DNA of 5,390 bases from Gemmatimonadota bacterium. GTDB taxonomy: Bacteria > Gemmatimonadota > Gemmatimonadetes > Longimicrobiales > RSA9. Below the pieces are notes generated by a model, which made no database searches, had not been told where the DNA came from, and saw only the letters and a program-made list of their open reading frames with translations. Position 1 is the first letter of the stretch. Every line of letters begins with the position of its first letter. Positions 1 to 5,390 of this stretch are shown in pieces. Both the position numbers and the translations under genes were made by a program. Location: assembly GCA_019689775.1 (NCBI GenBank), contig JADGGV010000305.1, positions 1 through 5,390 of the forward strand, read 5' to 3'.

Positions 1-695
1 CCCCAGCCCAGCACGCCCAGCCCGTTCACCATCGGCGTGTGCGAGTCCGTGCCCACGAGCGTGTCCGGGTACGCCTGCGGCAGCCCCGTCGCGCTCGGCC
101 GGGCCGACGGGTTCTCGTCCGACGTGAAGACCACCCGCGCCAGGTGCTCCAGGTTCACCTGGTGCACGATCCCCGTGTACGGCGGCACCACCTTGAAGTT
201 GCGGAACGCCGTCTGCCCCCAGCGCAGGAACGCGTAGCGCTCCCGGTTGCGCCGGTAGTCGATCTCCTTGTTCAGCCGCATCGCCTCCGGCGACCCGGAG
301 ACGTCCACCTGCATCGAGTGGTCGATGACCAGCTCCACCGGCTGGAGCGGGTTGATCCGTTGCGGGTCGCCGCCCAGCTCGGCCATCGCGTCGCGCATCG
401 CCGCCAGGTCGACGATCGCCGGCACGCCGGTGAAGTCCTGGAGCAGCACCCGCGCCGGCGTGAAGGCGATCTCGTCGCGCGGCGCCGCCCTCGGGTCCCA
501 CCGGGCGAGCGTCTCCACGTCCTCGCGCGGCACGACCACGCCGTCCTCCAGGCGGAGCAGGTTCTCGAGCAGGATGCGGAGGGAGTACGGGAGCCGGGAC
601 ACGTCCGCCCCGAGCGTCTCGAGCGCGTCCAACCGGTAGATCTCGAACTTCCGGCCGGCGACGTCGAGGATCGAGCGGGAGCCGAAGCTGTTCAA
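1..695 (-). CDS. acnA: Aconitate hydratase (AcnA type), N-terminal 231 residues, cut by the left window edge
   Basis: Interconverts citrate and isocitrate through cis-aconitate in the TCA cycle, in the cytoplasm, with a [4Fe-4S] cluster. The visible N-terminal part carries family blocks in order: the start segment NSFGSRSILDV followed by FEIYRL, YSLRILLENLLR (about 37-48), QDFTGVPAIVDLAAMR (86-101), the active-site block LVIDHSMQVD (122-131, Asp125-His126), RNRERYAFLRWGQ (149-161), VPPYTGIVHQVNLE (170-183) and the second active-site block GTDSHTPMVNGLGVLGW (215-231, Asp217-Ser218-His219). AcnA proteins are usually near 900 residues, so about a quarter is present and the three cluster cysteines lie outside the window. 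The start is TTG at 695-693: it directly precedes the typical N-terminus, has GGAGG five bases upstream, and no better in-frame start lies above it. Residues 191-208, before AYPDTLVGTDSH, are several residues longer than E. coli AcnA as I recall it. The gene is divergent from the radical SAM gene. Confidence 0.96.
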   Translation of the reverse strand, partial: MNSFGSRSILDVAGRKFEIYRLDALETLGADVSRLPYSLRILLENLLRLEDGVVVPREDVETLARWDPRAAPRDEIAFTPARVLLQDFTGVPAIVDLAAMRDAMAELGGDPQRINPLQPVELVIDHSMQVDVSGSPEAMRLNKEIDYRRNRERYAFLRWGQTAFRNFKVVPPYTGIVHQVNLEHLARVVFTSDENPSARPSATGLPQAYPDTLVGTDSHTPMVNGLGVLGW

Positions 696-700
696 CGAGG

Positions 701-705
701 CCTCC
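701..705 (-). promoter_or_regulatory. Shine-Dalgarno sequence of acnA
   Basis: Read on the minus strand, GGAGG lies five bases (CCTCG) before the TTG codon at 695-693. This decides the unusual TTG start, because no ATG or GTG precedes the conserved aconitase N-terminus. Confidence 0.8.
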
Positions 706-906
706 AGGCGGGGGTTGCGGCGGCGGCCGGCGCGCCCGGCACCACGCGGCGCGCGGCGCTCCGGCGCGCGCTGCAAGTCCCACGCCCCGTCGGGATTCCC
801 CGCACGCCGGATCCGGCGGCGCCCGACTACGTCCCCGGCCGGCCCGGGGCAGATTGAGGACGACCGCGGCGCCCGGTCGGGAGACGCCCGACCGCCGCCG
901 AGCCAC

Positions 907-913
907 GGAGGAG
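907..913 (+). promoter_or_regulatory. Shine-Dalgarno sequence of the radical SAM gene
   Basis: GGAGGAG lies six bases before the ATG at 920-922. This strong site favours that ATG over the in-frame TTG at 854, which would add 22 low-complexity, Arg-rich residues and has no such site at the right distance. Confidence 0.85.
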
Positions 914-919
914 CGCGCC

Positions 920-2152
920 ATGCCACACCCCGGAGGAACGCCCAGGCCCGGCCTCGCCGGCTTCGACTTCGACCGCGCGCCCTGGATCGTGATCTGGGAG
1001 ACGACGCGCGCCTGCGACCTGGCGTGCAAGCACTGCCGCGCCGAGGCCATCCCCGACCGCCACCCCGACGAGCTCACGACCGCCGAGGCGAAGCAGCTCC
1101 TCGACGACGTGCGCCGCTTCGGCCAGATCCTCTTCGTCTTCACCGGCGGCGATGCGTTGAAGCGCCCCGACATCGTCGAGCTCACCGAGTACGGCGCACG
1201 GCTGGGCCTGCGCATGGCCATGACGCCGACGGTCTCGCCGCGCGTCAACGCGGACACGCTCCGTCGCCTGAAGGAGGCCGGGCTCGCGCGCATCTCCGTC
1301 TCCATCGACGGCTCCGTGCCCTGGATCCACGACGCGATCCGCGGCGTGCAGGGGTGCTGGGAGTGGGCCGTCGGCATCCTCCAGGAGGCCCGCCGCGTCG
1401 GGCTCTCCACGCAGGTCAACACGACCGTCTCGAACTGGAACCTCGACGACTTCGACAACCTCTACGAGCTGATGCGGGCGCTCGGGATCGTCTTCTGGGA
1501 GGTCTTCGTCCTCGTCCCCACCGGCCGCGCCCGCCCCGAGGACGTCCCCACCGCCGAGCAGTGGGAGGCCGTCTTCCACCGCATGTACGACATGTCGACG
1601 GAGGCGCCCTTCGACATCAAGGCGACGGCGGCGCCGCAGTACCGCCGCGTCGTCCTCCAGCGCCAGGTCGCCGAGCGCCGGAGCGGCCGCCGCGACGCGC
1701 CGCCCGACGAGCTGACCGCCGGCGCCGACTTCTCGCTCAAGGACGGCGTCGGCCGCGCCAGGGGCGTCAACGACGGCGACGGCTTCATGTTCATCAGCCA
1801 CGTCGGCGAGATCTATCCGTCCGGCTTCCTCCCGCTCTCCGCCGGCAACGTCCGGCGCGACGACCTCGTCGAGGTCTACCGGAACGCCCCGCTGTTCCGC
1901 CACCTCCGCGACAAGTCGCTCCTCCAGGGGAAGTGTGGCGTCTGCGAGTACCGCGACGTCTGCGGCGGCAGTCGCGCCCGCGCCTACGCCGTCACCGGCG
2001 ACCCGTTCGAGGCCGAGCCCTACTGCGCGTTCGTGCCGCGGCGCTACGCACGGCTGGTGGAGAAGGGCGAGGCCGAGCCGGTCGAGGAGTACTTCCGCCG
2101 CCGCGACCGGCGCCGGCGCGTCCTCCCGACGCTGAACTTCGCCGCGCCCTAG
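920..2152 (+). CDS. Radical SAM enzyme with C-terminal auxiliary Fe-S (SPASM/twitch-like) domain, TIGR04053/NirJ-AhbC-like
   Basis: A 410-residue cytoplasmic enzyme expected to cleave S-adenosylmethionine and start radical chemistry; the substrate is unknown. The N-terminal block WIVIWETTRACDLACKHCR carries the CX3CX2C cluster motif (Cys32, Cys36, Cys39). It is followed by TGGDALKRPDI (75-85, the GGE-like SAM-binding motif with Asp in place of Glu), ISVSIDG (125-131), a barrel strand with VNTTVS (166-171) and PTGR (200-203). Near the C-terminus four cysteines in CX2CX5CX20C spacing (Cys339, 342, 348, 369), within CEYRDVCGG and RARAYAVTGDP, should bind one auxiliary [4Fe-4S] cluster. This C-terminal layout resembles NirJ, AhbC and AhbD of haem d1 and alternative haem synthesis, and the family I recall as TIGR04053, whose role is not established. 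The seven cluster cysteines are all present, so the enzyme looks intact. No haem-synthesis, precursor-peptide or peptidase gene is visible beside it. A ccdC-like gene follows 77 bases downstream. Confidence 0.9.
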   Translation: MPHPGGTPRPGLAGFDFDRAPWIVIWETTRACDLACKHCRAEAIPDRHPDELTTAEAKQLLDDVRRFGQILFVFTGGDALKRPDIVELTEYGARLGLRMAMTPTVSPRVNADTLRRLKEAGLARISVSIDGSVPWIHDAIRGVQGCWEWAVGILQEARRVGLSTQVNTTVSNWNLDDFDNLYELMRALGIVFWEVFVLVPTGRARPEDVPTAEQWEAVFHRMYDMSTEAPFDIKATAAPQYRRVVLQRQVAERRSGRRDAPPDELTAGADFSLKDGVGRARGVNDGDGFMFISHVGEIYPSGFLPLSAGNVRRDDLVEVYRNAPLFRHLRDKSLLQGKCGVCEYRDVCGGSRARAYAVTGDPFEAEPYCAFVPRRYARLVEKGEAEPVEEYFRRRDRRRRVLPTLNFAAP

Positions 2153-2173
2153 GGGTTCCATTCCGGGATGGGA

Positions 2174-2199
2174 CCGGGGCCCGCCGCGGCGGCCCCCGG
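2174..2199. repeat. 26-base near-perfect GC palindrome between the radical SAM gene and ccdC
   Basis: The 13-base halves pair except for one C-C mismatch (2180 against 2193); the central 12 bases CCGCCGCGGCGG are a perfect palindrome. It begins 22 bases after the radical SAM stop. There is no T-run after it, so it could be an mRNA 3' stabilising or attenuating hairpin, a factor-dependent terminator, or a dimer binding site. Chance is also possible at this base composition. Confidence 0.45.
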
Positions 2200-2229
2200 C
2201 CGTCGCGCACCGACCACCTCGATGCTTGC

Positions 2230-2703
2230 ATGATCGGCTTCACCGCGCTTCAGCCGCTCGCGCTCGTCGCCCCTGTGGCCGGCGGCGCCGCCGTCCTCGC
2301 CTGGCGCGTCCGCGAGACCAAGTCGCCCGTCTCCACGCCCAAGATCGTCATCCCGCCGCTCGCCATGAGCACGGGCTTCTCGATGTTCCTGCTCCCCGCG
2401 TTCCGCATCCCCTGGACCTGGGCGCTCGGCGCGTTCCTCTTCGGCGCGCTCGTCCTCTACTACCCGCTCGCCCGCACCTCCACGCTCGAGCGCCGCGGCG
2501 ACGTCGTGATGATGCAGCGCTCGCGTGCGTTCCTCGCGATCCTCGTCGCGCTCCTCGCCGTCCGGATCGCGCTCCGCGGCTACATCGGCCAGTTCGTCTC
2601 GCCGCGCCAGACCGCCGCCATCTTCTTCATCCTCGCGTTCGGCATGATCCTGCGCTGGCGTGTCGCGATGTACCGCGCCTACCGGCGACTGCTCGACCGG
2701 TAG
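2230..2703 (+). CDS. ccdC: CcdC-like integral membrane protein (DUF1453 family)
   Basis: A 157-residue protein of the inner membrane. Hydrophobic segments fall at about residues 5-25, 38-57, 62-80, 99-117 and 126-142, with basic loops (WRVRETKSP, ARTSTLERRG) and a basic C-terminus. The blocks RETKSPVSTPKIVIPPLAMS (28-47), FRIPWTWALGAFL (58-70), YPLARTS (78-84) and IFFILAFGMILRWR (131-144) match what I know of Bacillus CcdC. Length is near the family's 160 or so. CcdC takes its name from the ccd (cytochrome c defective) gene cluster, but as I recall Bacillus CcdC is not itself required for cytochrome c maturation, so the biochemical role is unknown. The protein has no cysteine, which rules out a thiol-redox role of its own. 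ATG at 2230 is the only sensible start, since the family N-terminus begins here; there is no clear Shine-Dalgarno sequence. It may be co-transcribed with the radical SAM gene, though a 26-base palindrome lies between them. Confidence 0.87.
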   Translation: MIGFTALQPLALVAPVAGGAAVLAWRVRETKSPVSTPKIVIPPLAMSTGFSMFLLPAFRIPWTWALGAFLFGALVLYYPLARTSTLERRGDVVMMQRSRAFLAILVALLAVRIALRGYIGQFVSPRQTAAIFFILAFGMILRWRVAMYRAYRRLLDR

Positions 2704-2952
2704 CCCTCCGGGCGCGCCGCCTGCGGCCGCGCCGCCGCCCCGCCGATCGGCACGGCCTCGCGCGCGCTCGGCTGCAAATCCCTCGGGGAACCGGTTAGAT
2801 TTCGGGCCGATCCGCCTCCGGTCCCGGCGCGGAGCGGTCTGGCGGCGGCGCCGTGGCCCGCCGCGGACGGCGCCCGCGCCCCGCGGCTTGCGCTCCCGCG
2901 CTCGCTCGGCCGCCGCGCCCGCGCCGGAGGCCCCACCACGACACGGAATCGC
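2704..2952. other. Intergenic region between ccdC and ettA, probable ettA promoter region
   Basis: This 249-base spacer starts with GC-rich inverted repeats just after the ccdC stop (GGCGCG at 2711-2716 against CGCGCC at 2728-2733; also GCCGC 2716-2720 against GCGGC 2723-2727), which may act as a weak hairpin. From 2771 to 2805 the base composition dips towards A/T, the only such dip in the spacer, and holds the best promoter candidate. The rest, 2806-2940, is GC-rich and shows no gene; it would be a leader of roughly 140 bases. Confidence 0.5.
2772..2801 (+). promoter_or_regulatory. Candidate sigma-70-like promoter for ettA
   Basis: CTGCAA (2772-2777) could serve as a weak -35 (three of six bases of TTGACA). 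TAGATT (2796-2801) could serve as a -10 (four of six bases of TATAAT), with 18 bases between them. It lies in the only A/T-richer stretch of the spacer, about 150 bases before the ettA start. Matches are weak, so this is tentative. Confidence 0.35.
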
Positions 2953-4641
<1,689 letters not shown>

Positions 4642-4649
4642 CCCTCCGT

Positions 4650-4681
4650 GCCCGGGAACGCCTGCGCCTGCGTTCCCGGGC
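4650..4681 (+). terminator. Hairpin terminator candidate after ettA
   Basis: A perfect 12-bp stem pairs 4650-4661 with 4670-4681 (core CCCGGGAACGC with GCGTTCCCGGG) around the 8-base loop CTGCGCCT. It begins eight bases after the ettA stop. No T-run follows on either strand, so it is not a textbook intrinsic terminator; it may work with Rho or stabilise the transcript 3' end. Being symmetrical and between convergent genes, it could serve both. Confidence 0.6.
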
Positions 4682-4694
4682 CGCGACGACGTGA

Positions 4695-4710
4695 ACGGGC
4701 CCGGGCCCGT
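4695..4710. repeat. 16-base perfect palindrome ACGGGCCCGGGCCCGT
   Basis: The sequence equals its own reverse complement. It lies 14 bases after the ettA hairpin in the spacer between the convergent genes. Role unknown. Confidence 0.5.
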
Positions 4711-4796
4711 GTCCGTATCCGTTTCCGGCTGTGGACGGTTCCCAGGTCCGGTGACGTCTACCGCGGGCGGCGGAGCCGGGCCCGGACCCGTGCCCG
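4697..4796. repeat. Imperfect 19-base direct repeat, 62 bases apart
   Basis: Positions 4697-4715 and 4778-4796 share 17 of 19 bases (GGGCCCGG, then G or A, CCCGTG, then T or C, CCG). The second copy contains the palindrome CCGGGCCCGG (4776-4785, overlapping its left end) and is framed by GCGGGC (4763-4768) and GCCCGC (4792-4797), which could form a stem. The repeats lie wholly within the non-coding spacer 4642-4822. Confidence 0.45.
4709..4726 (+). repeat. Three tandem degenerate hexamers GTNTCC
   Basis: GTGTCC (4709-4714), GTATCC (4715-4720) and GTTTCC (4721-4726) follow one another, varying only at the third base. They overlap the end of the 16-base palindrome. This resembles the simple degenerate hexamer tracts I associate with myxobacterial spacers; that link is from memory. 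Confidence 0.5.
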
Positions 4797-4822
4797 CCGA
4801 TGCGGCGGCGTGGCGCCCCGCC

Positions 4823-5390
4823 TCAGTACACCAGCTTCGCCTTCCTCGTCCCGCCGTCGTACGTGCACCGCATCTCGACGACGCTCGCGTCCGGCCGTCG
4901 GACCCGGTAGACCAGCTCCGCCGGTCCTTCCACCGGCACCGTCTGCATCAGCCCGAGGACCGTCCAGCCGGCGCCCTCGATCTCGTCGCGGCACGCGCCC
5001 ATGACCGCCAGCGGCAGCGCCGTCGTCGGCCCTGTCATGGTCCACCGCCCGGACGGCGCGCCGAAGCTGGCCTTCCCCGACGCCCGGTCGAAGATGCAGC
5101 GCGTGTACCCGGTCTCGCCGTCCTCACCCGAGCGCAGCGTGTACTCCACCACGGTGGTGTCCATGTAGCCGACCGCCGGACCCGACGCGTCGATCTTCCA
5201 CCCCGTCGTCCGGATCGCGGCCTCGCACGCCTTCGCCGCGGAATCCGGCACCTCCGTGTAGGCGATCAGCAGCCCCGGCGGCCCCGGCAGCATGGCCCCG
5301 ACGGTCTCGCCGTACGACGAGCACGCCGCCAGCACCGCCAGCGCGAGCGCGGCGCCGGGCCACGCGCGCGCCGCCGCCCCCGTCCTCCCC
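4823..5390 (-). CDS. Secreted lipoprotein of unknown function with a duplicated domain; 5' end beyond the right window edge
   Basis: I do not recognise the family. The open frame gives 188 visible residues and runs off the right edge. Upstream of a possible GTG at 5335 the frame continues with TGAAARAWPGAALALAVLAAC, a basic/hydrophobic stretch ending in the lipobox LAAC (Cys codon 5323-5321). The true start is therefore beyond 5390, and the GTG would cut off the signal peptide. The mature protein (about 166 residues) should be lipid-anchored outside the cytoplasm. It consists of two similar units. Unit 1 (nt 5230-5063) starts ACEAAIRTTGW, contains VVEYTLR and TRCIFD, and ends near SGKASF. Unit 2 (nt 4996-4829) starts ACRDEIEGAGW, contains ELVYRVR and MRCTYD, and ends near RKAKLV. 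Each has two cysteines, 42 and 41 residues apart, which may form a disulfide. The likely fold of each is a helix followed by three or so beta-strands. The gene is convergent with ettA. Its stop is TGA at 4825-4823. Confidence 0.78.
   Translation of the reverse strand, partial: GRTGAAARAWPGAALALAVLAACSSYGETVGAMLPGPPGLLIAYTEVPDSAAKACEAAIRTTGWKIDASGPAVGYMDTTVVEYTLRSGEDGETGYTRCIFDRASGKASFGAPSGRWTMTGPTTALPLAVMGACRDEIEGAGWTVLGLMQTVPVEGPAELVYRVRRPDASVVEMRCTYDGGTRKAKLVY

Larger units (their letters stand above)
696..919. other. Divergent intergenic region between acnA and the radical SAM gene
   Basis: This 224-base, very GC-rich spacer must hold the promoters of the two divergent genes. Apart from the two Shine-Dalgarno sequences at its ends, I see no convincing -35/-10 pair on either strand. 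A box GCTGCAAGTCCC at 770-781 recurs with one change upstream of ettA (2771-2782). Alternating GC runs around 745-771 can form short stems, but this is expected at such base composition. No gene or RNA is evident here. Confidence 0.5.

Noticed and set aside
39..857. Plus-strand open frame over the aconitase region
   Set aside because: Rich in Arg, His and Val with no family features; the minus strand encodes unmistakable aconitase blocks.
854..919. Upstream TTG start for the radical SAM gene
   Set aside because: It would add 22 Arg-rich residues, lacks a suitable ribosome site, and the ATG at 920 has GGAGGAG six bases before it.
827..2161. A 444-codon open frame on the minus strand opposite the radical SAM gene
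   Set aside because: Low-complexity translation with no motifs; the plus-strand gene has all its cluster cysteines and a strong ribosome binding site.
715..2229. Long in-frame upstream extension of the ccdC frame
   Set aside because: It overlaps the radical SAM gene in another frame and translates to Arg/Pro-rich low complexity; the family N-terminus begins at the ATG at 2230.
2760..2805. Sigma-54-type promoter on the minus strand suggested by TTGCA in GGGATTTGCAGC
   Set aside because: The GG expected ten bases before the GC is missing, and no minus-strand gene starts to the left of it.

Overview
The window is very GC-rich (the third codon positions of every gene are almost all G or C). It has dense coding in classical bacterial gene families, two start codons with strong Shine-Dalgarno sequences and others with none, and GC-rich palindromes and degenerate GTNTCC hexamers in one spacer. 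Together with a lipoprotein of unknown family, this suggests a high-GC Gram-negative bacterium. A myxobacterium-like (Myxococcota/deltaproteobacterial) genome is my best guess, but nothing here fixes the taxon. I see no mobile element, CRISPR array, tRNA, rRNA or toxin-antitoxin module.

Layout. Positions 1-695 (minus) hold the first 231 residues of an aconitase (AcnA type), cut by the left edge and starting at TTG. A 224-base spacer then separates it from a divergent plus-strand group. This group has a radical SAM enzyme with a C-terminal auxiliary-cluster domain of the NirJ/AhbC-like kind (920-2152), a five-segment membrane protein of the CcdC/DUF1453 family (2230-2703), and the ABC-F translation factor EttA (2953-4641). 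A 181-base spacer with a 12-bp hairpin and GC-rich repeats follows. At the right edge is a convergent minus-strand gene (4823 to beyond 5390) for a secreted lipoprotein made of two copies of one small Cys-containing domain.

How the genes relate. Aconitase (TCA cycle) and EttA (energy-dependent gating of translation) are housekeeping genes and need no functional link. The radical SAM gene and the ccdC-like gene lie 77 bases apart on one strand. Since the radical SAM family is related to haem-modifying enzymes and CcdC is named for cytochrome c biogenesis, a shared role in haem or redox maturation is possible but is inference only.

Overall this looks mostly like a conserved chromosomal region and not an accessory island. 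The least explained items are the two-domain lipoprotein, the function of the radical SAM enzyme, and the structured spacer after ettA. I do not see evidence for a new multi-gene system.
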